Notes: generated by a model not told the origin, from the letters alone. A DNA stretch of 64,000 nt from Blastococcus sp. TF02A-30 (GCF_003319185.1 NZ_QOHJ01000003.1:1-64000), one strand, 5' to 3'; counted from the first letter of the stretch, positions 52,094 through 61,834 are shown. Program-made: numbers and translations.

Positions 52094-52149
52094 GCGATCC
52101 GGCGATCCCCGCTGCACTCCGGTCGGTCGGACACGGCAGGATGCCGGGC

Positions 52150-52644
52150 ATGACCGACAGCGCGACCGACACGGCCCCCGTCCGCCTCTCCCCCGGCGAC
52201 CCGGCTCCGGAGTTCACGCTGCCCGACGCGGACGGCAACCCGGTGTCGCTCTCCTCGTACCGGGGGCGCCGGGTGATCGTCTACTGCTACCCGGCGGCGC
52301 TCACCCCCGGGTGCACGACCCAGGCGGTCGACTTCACCGCCGCCGCCGGCGAGCTGGCCGAGGCGGGGCTGGACATCGTCGGCGTCTCCCCCGACCCGGT
52401 GGAGAAGCTGCAGCGGTTCCGGGAGAAGGAGGGCCTGCGGATCACCCTGGTCTCCGACCCCGACAAGGCCGTGCTGTCGGCGTACGGCGCCTACGGGCCG
52501 AAGAAGCTGTACGGCAAGGAGGTCGTCGGCGTGATCCGCTCGACGTTCGTCATCGACGCCGAGGGCCGGGTCGAGAAGGCCGCGTACAACGTCAAGGCCA
52601 CCGGGCACGTCGCCAAGCTGCGCCGCGACCTCGGCATCGGCTGA
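52150..52644 (+). CDS. bcp: Thioredoxin-dependent peroxiredoxin, Bcp type, 1-Cys
   Basis: 164 residues. Peroxidatic Cys in YPAALTPGCTTQAVDF (~residue 57). In classical Bcp the resolving Cys follows five residues later; here that position is Val/Asp and no other Cys is present, so it works as a 1-Cys enzyme. The supporting Arg is in GVIRSTFVID (~135). It reduces organic peroxides in the cytoplasm. ATG start with GCCGGGC upstream. Confidence 0.93.
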   Translation: MTDSATDTAPVRLSPGDPAPEFTLPDADGNPVSLSSYRGRRVIVYCYPAALTPGCTTQAVDFTAAAGELAEAGLDIVGVSPDPVEKLQRFREKEGLRITLVSDPDKAVLSAYGAYGPKKLYGKEVVGVIRSTFVIDAEGRVEKAAYNVKATGHVAKLRRDLGIG

Positions 52645-52659
52645 CGCTCACGCCCGCCA

Positions 52660-52718
52660 CTGCCCGGGCGCGCGGCGGGGCAGGCCTGCCCCGCAGAGGT
52701 GGCCGCCGTCCCGGGCAG
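52660..52718. terminator. Nested palindromes between bcp and the ligD-type gene
   Basis: An exact 20-bp palindrome GCGGGGCAGGCCTGCCCCGC (52675-52694) lies within a wider pair CTGCCCGGG (52660-52668) and CCCGGGCAG (52710-52718). Located between two convergent genes; suitable as a bidirectional terminator. Confidence 0.65.
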
Positions 52719-52733
52719 CGGCCGCCGCCGATG

Positions 52734-53699
52734 TCAGTCCCCTGTGCCCTCGGCCTCCCGGGCACGCTTGCGGCGCTTGCCCTCGTGCATCGCCTGCACC
52801 CGCGCCACGGGGATGGTGTGGCCCTCGGCCACGAGCGCCCCCGGCAGCCGTTGCGGCAGCGGCAGCGCCTCCGCCCACGGATCGCGGTCCCCGAGCAGCC
52901 CGGCCGCCGTCGCCACGGTGAAGTCGCCGGGCCGGACGGCGTCCAGGTCGTCCCACGCCACCGGGAAGGACACGGGCAGTCCGGGCCGGATCCGCGGGCT
53001 GTACGCGGCCACGATCGTGCCCTGGCCCGAGCGGGTCGAGTCGATGAACACCCGCCCGCCCCTGTCCTCCAGGAGGTAGGCGGTGGTCGCCAGCTCGGGG
53101 TCGAGGGCGGCGGTGCGGGCGGCGAGCGCGCGGGTCGCGGCGGCGACGTCCTCCACCGGTGAGCCCTGCACCGGGACGACGACGTGCAGCCCCTTGGACC
53201 CGCTGGTCTTGACCGCGCCGCCGAGGCCGGCGTCCTCCAGGGCGCGCCGCACGAGCCGGGCCGCTGCCACCACCACGGGGAAGTCCGCCCCCTCCGGCGG
53301 GTCCAGGTCGAGCACCAGGCCGGTCGGCTCTGGGGAGCCGGCGCGCAGGAAGGGCACGTGCAGCTCGACGGCGCGCTGGTTGCCCAGCCACAGCAGCGTC
53401 CGGCGGTCGTCGCAGAGCACCTGGTGGATCTCCCGGTGCGAGCCCTCCGACCACACCGGCACGGTGCGCACCCACTCCGGGGCGCCCTTGCTGACGTTGC
53501 GCTGCATGAACGGCGGCTGGCCCGGGCGCACCCGCTTGACCGACAGCGGCCGCCCCGCCAGGAGCGGCACCAGCCGGTCGGCGGCGGCGTCGAAGTGGTC
53601 GACCAGGTCCCGCTTGGTCACCTCGAGCCCGTCGCCCAGCGGCGAGTCCAGGCTGCTCAGCGCGACGCCGTCCCGTTCCTCGTCTGCCACGGCGATCAC
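52734..53699 (-). CDS. ligD: Stand-alone LigD polymerase domain (NHEJ primase-polymerase)
   Basis: 321 residues, equal to the polymerase domain alone of mycobacterial LigD. Archaeo-eukaryotic primase motifs: LVLDLDPPEGADF with the DxD metal ligands (~138-150), KTSGSKGLHVVVPVQG with the Ser-x-Lys-Gly-x-His motif (~172-187) and the third Asp in FIDSTRSGQGTIVAAYSPR (~230). No ligase or nuclease domain and no Ku in the window. It would add ribonucleotides at double-strand-break ends. The GTG start is a best guess; a TTG lies upstream. It interrupts the otherwise conserved phosphodiesterase-rph linkage. Confidence 0.88.
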   Translation of the reverse strand: MIAVADEERDGVALSSLDSPLGDGLEVTKRDLVDHFDAAADRLVPLLAGRPLSVKRVRPGQPPFMQRNVSKGAPEWVRTVPVWSEGSHREIHQVLCDDRRTLLWLGNQRAVELHVPFLRAGSPEPTGLVLDLDPPEGADFPVVVAAARLVRRALEDAGLGGAVKTSGSKGLHVVVPVQGSPVEDVAAATRALAARTAALDPELATTAYLLEDRGGRVFIDSTRSGQGTIVAAYSPRIRPGLPVSFPVAWDDLDAVRPGDFTVATAAGLLGDRDPWAEALPLPQRLPGALVAEGHTIPVARVQAMHEGKRRKRAREAEGTGD

Positions 53700-53740
53700 G
53701 CTGCCGGGCCGCGCGGCCGCGCACAACAGCAGCGCGCCGG

Positions 53741-54484
53741 CTACACCTGGTAGGTGGCCCCGCAGCTCACCAGCTCGGTCTCCGCGAAGGCCTCGCTGGC
53801 CGCGGCGAGCTGGCCGATGCGGTCGACCCACGGCGGCACGTGGGTGAGCAGCAGCCGGCCGACCGCGGCCGCGGCGGCGTGCTCGCCCGCCTGCCGGCCG
53901 GTCAGGTGCAGGCCCGGCGGCTGGTCCGGGTCGGAGTCGGGGTGGGCGGCCTCGGCCAGGAAGAGGTCGGCGCCGCGGGCCAGCTCCACGACGCGGTCGC
54001 AGGGGCCGGTGTCGCCGGTGTAGACCAGCGAGCGCCCGCCGGCGGTGAGCCGGATCGCGTAGGTCTCGATCGGGTGGGCGGTGCGGGCCAGCTCCACCTC
54101 GAACGGCCCGATGGTGAGCGCGCCGGGCCCGACCGGCACGAAGTCGAAGACGTCGGTGAGCGCGTCGCCGTCGACGTCGTAGGCGACCGCCAGCCGCCGC
54201 TCGGCACCCACCGGCGCGTACAGCGGCACCACCGTGCCGGTCGAGCGGCCCGAGTACCGGTGCCACACGACGAACGGCGCGACGTCGAGGCAGTGGTCGG
54301 CGTGCAGGTGGGACAGGAAGACGGCGTCCACGCTGCCCGGGTCGACCACCCGCTGCAGCGCGCCGAACGAGCCGTTGCCCAGGTCCAGGACCAGGCGGTA
54401 GCCGTCGTGCTCCACCAGGTAGCAGGAGGCCGGCGAGTCCGGTCCGGGGCCGCTGCCGCAGCAGCCGACGACGGTGAGCTTCAC
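53741..54484 (-). CDS. MBL-fold phosphodiesterase (Rv1339/RNase Z-like)
   Basis: 247 residues. Metallo-beta-lactamase motifs [11 protein letters not shown] (His-x-His-x-Asp-His, ~58-68), GDTG Asp (~155), and later ligands at LAEAAHPDS and LLLTHVPPW. The position between murI and rph corresponds to Rv1339 of M. tuberculosis, an atypical class II cAMP phosphodiesterase, so cyclic-nucleotide hydrolysis is the likely role (inference by synteny and length). Its ATG overlaps the murI stop by 4 bp. Confidence 0.88.
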   Translation of the reverse strand: MKLTVVGCCGSGPGPDSPASCYLVEHDGYRLVLDLGNGSFGALQRVVDPGSVDAVFLSHLHADHCLDVAPFVVWHRYSGRSTGTVVPLYAPVGAERRLAVAYDVDGDALTDVFDFVPVGPGALTIGPFEVELARTAHPIETYAIRLTAGGRSLVYTGDTGPCDRVVELARGADLFLAEAAHPDSDPDQPPGLHLTGRQAGEHAAAAAVGRLLLTHVPPWVDRIGQLAAASEAFAETELVSCGATYQV

Positions 54485-55305
54485 GCGGCGCCCACCACCT
54501 GCGCGCGCACCACCGAGCCGATCTCGGGCCCCAGGAACCGGCGCCCCAGCCGCGCGAACGGCTCCGGGTCGCCGGTGGCGAGGAAGGCGTGCTGCGGGGC
54601 GGGGCCGTCCTCGTCGCGCAGCAGGTCGGCGTCGGTCAGCACCCGGTAGACGTCCTTCGCGGTCTCCTCGGCGCTGGAGACGAGCGTGACGCCGTCGCCC
54701 ATGACCAGCGAGATCACGCCGGTGAGCAGCGGGTAGTGGGTGCAGCCGAGGATCACGGTGTCGACGCCGGCGGCCTGCAGCGGGTCGAGGTAGGACTGCG
54801 CCAGCCCGATCAGCTGGCGGCCCGAGGTGATCCCGCGCTCCACGAAGTCGACGAAGCTGGGGCAGGCGGAGCTGGTGACCGAGACCTGCGGTGCCGCGGC
54901 GAACGTGTCCTCGTACGAGCCGCTGGTGACCGTGGCCTGCGTGCCGATGACGCCGACCCGGCCGTTGCGCGTGGCGGAGATCGCCCGCCGCACCGCCGGG
55001 ACGATCACCTCGACGACCGGGACGTCGTACCGCTCGCGGGCGTCGCGCAGGGACGCGGAGCTGGCCGCGTTGCAGGCGATGACCAGCATCTTCACGCCGG
55101 AGTCGACCAGGTCGTCCATGACTGCGAGGGCGTGCCGGCGGACCTCGGCGATCGGCAGCGGGCCGTAGGGGCTGTGCGCGGTGTCGCCGATGTAGCGGAT
55201 CGCCTCGTGCGGCAGCTGGTCGAGAACCGCGCGGGCAACGGTGAGCCCGCCGACCCCCGAGTCGAAGATGCCGATCGGCGCGTCGGCTCCTGGCTGCGTC
55301 CCCAT
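54481..55305 (-). CDS. murI: Glutamate racemase
   Basis: 274 residues. N-terminal [17 protein letters not shown] (~12-28); the two catalytic Cys lie in [12 protein letters not shown] (~82) and [11 protein letters not shown] (~193). It makes D-glutamate for peptidoglycan. Same strand and coupled to the phosphodiesterase. The gap of 156 bp to cysM holds a strong terminator, so murI probably has its own promoter. The rhomboid protease gene found here in mycobacteria is missing. Confidence 0.95.
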   Translation of the reverse strand: MGTQPGADAPIGIFDSGVGGLTVARAVLDQLPHEAIRYIGDTAHSPYGPLPIAEVRRHALAVMDDLVDSGVKMLVIACNAASSASLRDARERYDVPVVEVIVPAVRRAISATRNGRVGVIGTQATVTSGSYEDTFAAAPQVSVTSSACPSFVDFVERGITSGRQLIGLAQSYLDPLQAAGVDTVILGCTHYPLLTGVISLVMGDGVTLVSSAEETAKDVYRVLTDADLLRDEDGPAPQHAFLATGDPEPFARLGRRFLGPEIGSVVRAQVVGAA

Positions 55306-55378
55306 GTCGCCGGTCAGGCTAACCGCAGGGACCGACAGCTGCCCGGACGAGGCGGGGTGACGGTCGTCGCGGGGCGGC

Positions 55379-55446
55379 GGTGATCACCTCCGGCGCACCG
55401 GGGCCTCGGCTGACGACCAGGCCCCGGTGGACCCGTGGTGATCACC
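55379..55446 (-). terminator. cysM terminator flanked by two identical palindromes
   Basis: Inner hairpin CACCGGGGCCT (55396-55406) / AGGCCCCGGTG (55419-55429), perfect 11 bp with a 12-nt loop. On each side is the 10-bp palindrome GGTGATCACC (55379-55388 and 55437-55446). It begins 16 nt after the cysM stop and separates cysM from murI on the minus strand. Confidence 0.7.
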
Positions 55447-55461
55447 GGTCGGGCGGCGTCG

Positions 55462-56463
<1,002 letters not shown>

Positions 56464-56742
56464 TCAGCAGCCGCCGGCGACCGCGGGCAGGATGGTCACC
56501 GAGTCGCCGTCCTTGACCTGGGTGTCGAGGGCGCCGGTGAAGCGCACGTCCTCGTCGTTGACGTAGACGTTGACGAAGCGGTGCAGCTTGCCCTCCTCGG
56601 TCACGAGGCGGTTCTTCAGACCGGAGTGCTGGGCGTCCAGGTCGTCGATGAGCGCGGCCAGGGTGTCCCCGCTGCCCTCGACGGTCTTGTTGCCGCCGGT
56701 GTGGGTGCGCAGGATGGTCGGGATCCGGACCTCGATGGCCAT
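56464..56742 (-). CDS. cysO: Sulfur-carrier protein CysO with a C-terminal GGC tail
   Basis: 92 residues, ubiquitin fold. RFVNVYVNDEDVRFTG (~50-65) and the C terminus ILPAVAGGC. CysO carries sulfur as a thiocarboxylate on the terminal Gly, but here one Cys codon follows the diglycine, so the primary product resembles the CysO-cysteine adduct. It would have to be trimmed before activation, presumably by the Mec peptidase encoded 124 bp upstream. ATG chosen with GAGGAGAAC upstream. Confidence 0.93.
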   Translation of the reverse strand: MAIEVRIPTILRTHTGGNKTVEGSGDTLAALIDDLDAQHSGLKNRLVTEEGKLHRFVNVYVNDEDVRFTGALDTQVKDGDSVTILPAVAGGC

Positions 56743-56866
56743 GGCGTGCGGTTCTCCTCGGGATGCGATGACGTGGGGAGGCTGCGCGGAGCGCAGCGGT
56801 CGTGCGTCTGCAGGGCTCAACGCCCCGGCGCGACCGCAGCATTCCGCGGCCGCGCGGCGTCACCCG

Positions 56867-57352
56867 TCAGTCGTAGACGACGGTGGTCGGGGTGTGGCCG
56901 AACAGGTAGGACTCGACGACCTCGACGTCCTCCTCGCTCACCTGCCCGTCCACGATGCGGAAGCTCCGGAACTCGACCTCGTCGCCGACCAGGCCGGTCT
57001 GCTTCTCGTGGTGCCGCGTGGACACCAGCACGTAGTGGGTGCGCGGATCGGCCGCCGGGCCGGAGGCGTAGCCGATGTCGGTGCGCGACGGGTACGCCTC
57101 GGTGGCGGTGTGCGAGTGGTAGACGACGACCGGCCACTCGTCGCGGTCGTCCATCTCCCGGTACAGCCGCAGCAGGTCGCCGGAGTCGAACTCGTAGAAC
57201 GTCGGCGAGCGCGCGGCGTTGAGCATCGGGACGAAGCGCTCGGGGCGCTCGGTCCCCTCGGGACCGGCGACGACGCCGCAGGCCTCGTCCGGGTGGTCTT
57301 CCCGGGCGTGGGCCACGATGGCGTCGTAGGTCGCGCGGTCGATGCGCAGCAC
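56867..57352 (-). CDS. mec: JAMM/MPN+ metallopeptidase Mec
   Basis: 161 residues. The JAMM zinc motif is complete: Glu in DHPDEACGVVAG (~residue 23) and VVYHSHTATEAYPSRTD (~76) giving His-x-His-x10-Asp. It releases cysteine from the CysO-cysteine adduct and, in this genome, may also remove the encoded Cys after the CysO diglycine. ATG (57352) with GGGTCC upstream. Head of the mec-cysO-cysM cluster. Confidence 0.94.
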   Translation of the reverse strand: MLRIDRATYDAIVAHAREDHPDEACGVVAGPEGTERPERFVPMLNAARSPTFYEFDSGDLLRLYREMDDRDEWPVVVYHSHTATEAYPSRTDIGYASGPAADPRTHYVLVSTRHHEKQTGLVGDEVEFRSFRIVDGQVSEEDVEVVESYLFGHTPTTVVYD

Positions 57353-57413
57353 GGACCCATCGTAGGCGGCCCCCCGTCGAGTGCCGGGGTCCGGTCCCCA
57401 CCGGACCGGCCGC

Positions 57414-57433
57414 TACCGATACGGTCGGTACCC
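57414..57433 (+). promoter_or_regulatory. Dyad with -10 box before a leaderless GTG start
   Basis: TACCGA-N5-TCGGTA (57414-57430) surrounds TACGGT (57420-57425), which can act as a -10 box ending 8 nt before the GTG at 57434. No ribosome-binding site. The symmetry suggests repressor control of that promoter. Confidence 0.4.
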
Positions 57434-57787
57434 GTGTGGGACGACGTGCTGCTGATCGCCGGTGTCGTCCTGCTCGCCCTGCCGGCCCTCGCCCTGGGCT
57501 TCCGCGGCCTCTTCCGCCACCGGGGCTACAACGCCGAGGTGCCCGGCGACCGCAGCACCGTCGTCGTCATCGTGACCCTCCGGCTGGTCAACCTCGTGCT
57601 CGTCCTGGCGCTGTCGGCGATCGTCCTGGTCTCGTGCGTGGGCGCGCTGGTCAAGGACGTCGACCTGCACGGCATGGTCTACGTGTTCTTCGTCCTCGAC
57701 CTGCTGCTCGCGGCGCTGGCGCTGCTCACCTACGGCCGGCCCGACCGGCGACGAGCGCGTCGACGAGCGACCCCTGCAGCGCGGTGA
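57434..57787 (+). CDS. Small membrane protein
   Basis: 117 residues with three hydrophobic segments at ~4-24 (LLIAGVVLLALPALALGF), ~46-72 (VVVIVTLRLVNLVLVLALSAIVLV) and ~80-103 ([17 protein letters not shown]), ending in a basic tail. Family not recognised. GTG start with no ribosome-binding site; the nearby TACGGT suggests a leaderless message. Its 3' end overlaps the convergent DUF2017 gene by 62 bp, an unusually long overlap here. Confidence 0.65.
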   Translation: MWDDVLLIAGVVLLALPALALGFRGLFRHRGYNAEVPGDRSTVVVIVTLRLVNLVLVLALSAIVLVSCVGALVKDVDLHGMVYVFFVLDLLLAALALLTYGRPDRRRARRRATPAAR

Positions 57788-58223
57788 GCCAGTAGTAGAC
57801 GGCCAGCTGCTGGTCGGTCTCGTCGACGATCTCCTCCGGCGGCTCGCTGTCCTCGGTGATGTCCAGCCGGGTGCCCAGGGCCAGGCGCAGGTCGTTCGAC
57901 GTGCGCAGCCACGCCCCGGCCTGCTCGACGTCCAGCCGCACCTCTCCCCCGCCCCGGGGCAGGGAGGCGCGCACGGTGGCCAGGTCGTCGGCCTTGCCGG
58001 CCCGGAGGCTCGACTCGGTCAGCTCCCGGTAGTCGGCCGCCAGCTCGGGGTCGGAGCGGTGCCCGTCGGGCAGCAGCCGGGCGATCACCGGGTCGCCCCC
58101 GACGTCGTCGGCGTCGGCGTCCAGCAGCTGCTCCAGCTGGTCGAGCAGCAGCCCGACGATGCCGGCCTCGGCCGGTTCCAGCCGGGCGACGAGCTCGGCG
58201 CCCTTGGCGCGGAACGGCTTCAC
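57726..58223 (-). CDS. DUF2017 family protein
   Basis: 165 residues. Typical DUF2017 features: [20 protein letters not shown] at the start, [27 protein letters not shown] (split by variable acids, ~45-75), and [18 protein letters not shown] near the end. Always found next to clpS in actinobacteria; function unknown. GTG start overlaps the clpS stop by 4 bp. Confidence 0.9.
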   Translation of the reverse strand: MKPFRAKGAELVARLEPAEAGIVGLLLDQLEQLLDADADDVGGDPVIARLLPDGHRSDPELAADYRELTESSLRAGKADDLATVRASLPRGGGEVRLDVEQAGAWLRTSNDLRLALGTRLDITEDSEPPEEIVDETDQQLAVYYWLTALQGSLVDALVAGRAGRR

Positions 58224-58525
58224 GAGTCGCGCTGGTAGCTGGCCCACAGCCCGTAGGCGTGCAGCCGGCTGGTGTCGTGCTCCATGCGCTCGCGCGGACC
58301 CGAGCTCACGATCGCCTTGCCCTCCTCGTGCACCTGCAGCATCAACGTCGTGGCGGTCGGCTCGTCGTAGCCGAACAGCTCCTGCAGCACGAAGGTCACG
58401 TAGGTCATCAGGTTGACCGGGTCGTTCCACACGATGGTGACCCACGGCCGGTCGACATCCGCGTGCTCGTCGGTCGTGGTGTCCGGGGTGCGTTCAGGCG
58501 CGAGCGGTCCGGCCACGTCCTCCAC
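58220..58525 (-). CDS. clpS: ATP-dependent Clp protease adaptor ClpS
   Basis: 101 residues. Core [19 protein letters not shown] (~30-48) with the Asn-Asp-Pro N-degron pocket, HEEGKAIV (~66) and RLHAYGLWA at the C terminus. It delivers N-degron substrates to ClpC/ClpP. ATG; the variable N-terminal ~27 residues are the extension that enters the Clp pore. Paired with DUF2017. Confidence 0.95.
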   Translation of the reverse strand: MEDVAGPLAPERTPDTTTDEHADVDRPWVTIVWNDPVNLMTYVTFVLQELFGYDEPTATTLMLQVHEEGKAIVSSGPRERMEHDTSRLHAYGLWASYQRDS

Positions 58526-58576
58526 CTTAGGACGCCGGGGAGCCGGAGCGCGCGCCGCCGCCTACGCTTCCCGATC

Positions 58577-59881
58577 ATGGTGGACACCGGGCTGACTCCC
58601 CCGCCGGCACCCGCGCTCTTCACCGACCGGTACGAGCTGACCATGGTCGCCGCGGCCCTGGCCGACGGCACCGCCGAGCGCGACTGCGTGTTCGAGGTCT
58701 TCGCCCGCCGGCTGCCGCACGGCCGCCGTTACGGCGTGCTGGCCGGCACCGGCCGGCTGCTGGAGGCGCTGCCGCACTTCCGGTTCGGGGACGACGAGCT
58801 CGCCGCGCTGCGCGACCAGGGCCTGACCGACGACCGGCTGCTCGACTGGCTGGCCGGCTTCCGGTTCACCGGCGACATCGACGGCTACGCCGAGGGCGAC
58901 CTGTACTTCCCCGGCTCCCCGGTGCTCACCGTCCGGGCGCCGTTCGCGGAGGGCGTGCTGCTGGAGACGCTCGCGCTGTCGGTGCTCAACCACGACAGCG
59001 CGATCGCCTCGGCGGCGGCCCGCATGATCACCGCGGCGTGCGAGCGGCCCTGCATCGAGATGGGGTCGCGCCGGACGCACGAGGAGGCCGCCGTCGCCGC
59101 CGCCCGTGCGGCGCACATGGTGGGCTTCGCCTCCAGCTCCAACCTGGAGGCCGGCCGGCGCTACGGCGTCCCCACCACCGGCACCAGCGCGCACGCGTTC
59201 ACGCTGCTGCACGACGACGAACGATCGGCGTTCGAGGCGCAGGTGGCTGCCCTGGGCAAGGGGACGACGCTGCTCGTGGACACCTACGACGTGGAGCAGG
59301 GCATCCGGACGGCGGTGGAGGTGGCCGGACCCGAGCTGGGCGGCATCCGGCTGGACTCCGGCGACCTGCCCACGCTGGCCACCCGCGCCCGCGAGCTGCT
59401 GAACGAGCTCGGTGCCACGGACACCCGGATCATCGTGACCAGCGACCTGGACGAGTACGCGATCGCCGGCCTCGCCGCCGCGCCGGTCGACGGCTACGGC
59501 GTGGGCACCTCGCTGGTCACCGGCTCGGGCGCGCCCACCGTGGGCATGGTCTACAAGCTGGTCGAGCGCGACGGCGTCCCGGTGGCGAAGAAGTCGGAGG
59601 GCAAGCGCTCCGTGGGCGGCCGCAAGCACGCGGTGCGGCGGCACGACGCCGACGGCATCGCGACCGCCGAGCTGGTCACCGCCGAGCCGGTGCTCGACCG
59701 GGACGGCGACCGCGACCTCGTCGTGCCGCTGGTCCGGGGCGGCGAGATCTGCGAGCCGCTCTCCCCCGCCGAGGCGCTGCACCGCGCCCGCGAGCACCAC
59801 CGGGAGGCACGGGCCGCCCTCCCGCCCGAGGCGCTGGCGCTGTCCCGCGGCGAGCCCGTCCTCGAGACCACCACCGCCTAG
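58577..59881 (+). CDS. pncB: Nicotinate phosphoribosyltransferase
   Basis: 434 residues. Active-site segments FTDRYELTMVAAAL (~16), MGSRRTHEEAA with the phospho-His (~165), GTSAHAFTLLH (~205) and GIRLDSGDLP (~255). It converts nicotinate and PRPP to nicotinate mononucleotide for NAD salvage. Followed after 13 bp by nicotinamidase, giving a complete nicotinamide-to-NaMN route. ATG start without ribosome-binding site; TACGCT ends 8 nt upstream, consistent with a leaderless transcript. Confidence 0.94.
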   Translation: MVDTGLTPPPAPALFTDRYELTMVAAALADGTAERDCVFEVFARRLPHGRRYGVLAGTGRLLEALPHFRFGDDELAALRDQGLTDDRLLDWLAGFRFTGDIDGYAEGDLYFPGSPVLTVRAPFAEGVLLETLALSVLNHDSAIASAAARMITAACERPCIEMGSRRTHEEAAVAAARAAHMVGFASSSNLEAGRRYGVPTTGTSAHAFTLLHDDERSAFEAQVAALGKGTTLLVDTYDVEQGIRTAVEVAGPELGGIRLDSGDLPTLATRARELLNELGATDTRIIVTSDLDEYAIAGLAAAPVDGYGVGTSLVTGSGAPTVGMVYKLVERDGVPVAKKSEGKRSVGGRKHAVRRHDADGIATAELVTAEPVLDRDGDRDLVVPLVRGGEICEPLSPAEALHRAREHHREARAALPPEALALSRGEPVLETTTA

Positions 59882-59894
59882 GAGAGGAGCCGCC

Positions 59895-60467
59895 ATGCCC
59901 CGCGCCCTGATCGTCGTCGACGTGCAGAACGACTTCTGCGAGGGCGGCAGCCTGGCCGTCGCCGGGGGCGCCGCCGTCGCCGCGGCCGTCACCGAGCACG
60001 TCCGGACGGCCGGCGACCGGTACGCGCACGTCGTCGCCACCCGCGACCACCACGTCGACCCGGGGCACCACTTCGCCGAGCAGCCGGACTTCGTGGAGAC
60101 CTGGCCGGCGCACTGCGTCGTCGGCACCGGCGGCGTCGAGCTGCACCCCGCGCTGGACCGCGAGCCGATCGAGGCGGTGTTCGACAAGGGTGAGTACGCC
60201 GCCGCCTACTCCGGCTTCGAGGGCGCGGCCGGGGGCGTGCCGCTGGCCGACTGGCTGCGCCAGCGCGGCGTGGACGCCGTCGACGTCGTCGGGATCGCCA
60301 CCGACCACTGCGTGCGGGCGACCGCCCTGGATGCGGTGGGCAACGGGTTCGCCACCCGCGTCCTGCTGCCGCTCACCGCGGGCGTCGCCGAGGCCACCAC
60401 CGAGGCCGCGCTGGAGCAGCTGCGCACCGCCGGCGTCCAGCTCGAGGGCTCCGTCCACCACCCCTGA
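59895..60467 (+). CDS. pncA: Nicotinamidase
   Basis: 190-residue isochorismatase-fold enzyme. Catalytic triad Asp in IVVDVQNDFCEGG (~residue 8), Lys in VFDKGEYAAAYSGFEG (~97) and Cys in GIATDHCVRATALDA (~139); the metal site is in ATRDHHVDPGHHF (~50-62). It deamidates nicotinamide to nicotinate for PncB. GAGAGGAG upstream gives a strong ribosome-binding site. It is the enzyme that activates pyrazinamide in mycobacteria. Confidence 0.95.
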   Translation: MPRALIVVDVQNDFCEGGSLAVAGGAAVAAAVTEHVRTAGDRYAHVVATRDHHVDPGHHFAEQPDFVETWPAHCVVGTGGVELHPALDREPIEAVFDKGEYAAAYSGFEGAAGGVPLADWLRQRGVDAVDVVGIATDHCVRATALDAVGNGFATRVLLPLTAGVAEATTEAALEQLRTAGVQLEGSVHHP

Positions 60468-60469
60468 CC

Positions 60470-60489
60470 GGCTTTCGGTACCGAGAGCT
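60470..60489 (-). repeat. 20-nt element, copy 2 (first copy at 916-935)
   Basis: On the minus strand this reads AGCTCTCGGTACCGAAAGCC and matches the element at 916-935 at 18 of 20 positions. It can fold on itself around CGGTACCG (about 8 pairs). Located 2 nt after the pncA stop and 35 nt from the serB stop, again between convergent genes. Confidence 0.5.
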
Positions 60490-60524
60490 CACCGGCCGAA
60501 CCAGCCAGCTGTCGGCACGAGGCG

Positions 60525-61799
60525 CTACACCGCGTCGAGCACCTCGTCGCGGGTGAAGCCGAGGACCTGGAGCACGGCGTCCAGGTAGGGCTGGTTGAGC
60601 GCCGTGTGCGCCTGCTCGCGCACGAACGGCTTGGCGTTGAAGGCGATGCCCAGGCCGGCGGTGTTGAGCATGTCGAGGTCGTTGGCGCCGTCGCCGACGG
60701 CCACGGTCTGCTCCAGCGGGATCCCGTACTGCTCGGCGAACCGGGCCAGGGCCCGCGCCTTGCCGGGGCGGTCGACGATCTCGCCGACCAGCCCGCCGGT
60801 GAGCCGGCCGTCGACCACCTCGAGGGTGTTGGCGGCGGCGAAGTCGAGCCCGAGGGTCTCCGCCAGGGGGTCGGTGATCTGGGTGAACCCGCCGCTGACG
60901 ATCCCGCAGCGGAACCCGAGTCGCTGGAGCGTGCGGATCAGCGTGCGCGCACCGGGGGTGAGCACCAGGTGCTCGCGCACCTCGTCGAGCACCTCGACCG
61001 GTAGCCCGGCCAGGACGGCGACCCGCTTGCGCAGCGACTCGGCGAAGTCCAGCTCGCCGTTCATGGCCGCCGCGGTGATCCGGGCGACCTCGGCGGCCCG
61101 TCCCGCCCGCGCCGCGAGCTCGTCGATGACCTCGCCGCGCACCAGCGTCGAGTCGACGTCCAGCACGATCAGCCGCTTGCTGCGCCGCGCCAGGCCGACC
61201 TGCTCGACCGCGATGTCGGCCCCGGTCGCCGCCGCGACGGCGCCCAGCTCGGTGCGCAGCGCCGTCGCCTCGGCACCGGAGACGGTCAGCTCGAAGCTGG
61301 TCACCGGGTAGTCCGACAGCCGCCGGATGGCGTCGATGTTGCCGCCGACGGCGGCGATCCCCCGCGCGGCGCCCGCGACCGCCTCGGGCGGGACGGGGCG
61401 GCCGAGCAGGATCACGTGGTGCGGCCGGCCCACCGGCGCCGGCGCCCGCTCCACCGGGGTGGCCGACTCCACCTCCACCCGCAGCCCGACGTCGGCGGCC
61501 ACCTGGCCCGCCAGCCGGCCGAGGTGGGCCAGCAGCACGTCGTCGCCGACGGCCGTTCCGCCGGGCCCGGGCAGCGCCCCCACGACGACACCGAGCACCA
61601 GCTGGCCGTGCACGACGACCTGCTCCACGTCGAGGACCTCGAACGCCGGGGCGCCCTCGGACGGGTCGGACAGCGCCGCGAAGAGGCGGGCGGTGACGCC
61701 GGGCCGGTCCGCGCCGCTCACGGTCAGCAGCGCCCGGGCGGTCACGTCCCCGGGCGCCTCGAGGTTCTCGGGGGTTCGGGGCGTCGGGTCCAGCGGCAC
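60525..61799 (-). CDS. serB: Phosphoserine phosphatase with N-terminal ACT domains
   Basis: 424 residues. Two ACT-like domains fill ~20-190 (LTVSGADRPGVTARLFAAL, FELTVSGAEATALRTEL), then the HAD domain with nucleophile VLDVDSTLVRGEVIDELA (~205), GIVSGGFTQITDPLA (~290) and GDGANDLDMLNTAGLGIAF (~370). Last step of serine biosynthesis; the ACT domains may bind serine as in SerB2. Downstream of ctaD on the same strand, as in mycobacteria, but a strong terminator lies between. Confidence 0.94.
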   Translation of the reverse strand: MPLDPTPRTPENLEAPGDVTARALLTVSGADRPGVTARLFAALSDPSEGAPAFEVLDVEQVVVHGQLVLGVVVGALPGPGGTAVGDDVLLAHLGRLAGQVAADVGLRVEVESATPVERAPAPVGRPHHVILLGRPVPPEAVAGAARGIAAVGGNIDAIRRLSDYPVTSFELTVSGAEATALRTELGAVAAATGADIAVEQVGLARRSKRLIVLDVDSTLVRGEVIDELAARAGRAAEVARITAAAMNGELDFAESLRKRVAVLAGLPVEVLDEVREHLVLTPGARTLIRTLQRLGFRCGIVSGGFTQITDPLAETLGLDFAAANTLEVVDGRLTGGLVGEIVDRPGKARALARFAEQYGIPLEQTVAVGDGANDLDMLNTAGLGIAFNAKPFVREQAHTALNQPYLDAVLQVLGFTRDEVLDAV

Positions 61800-61834
61800 C
61801 CCGCCATCGTGCCGTACCCCCGGCGCGCGAACGG

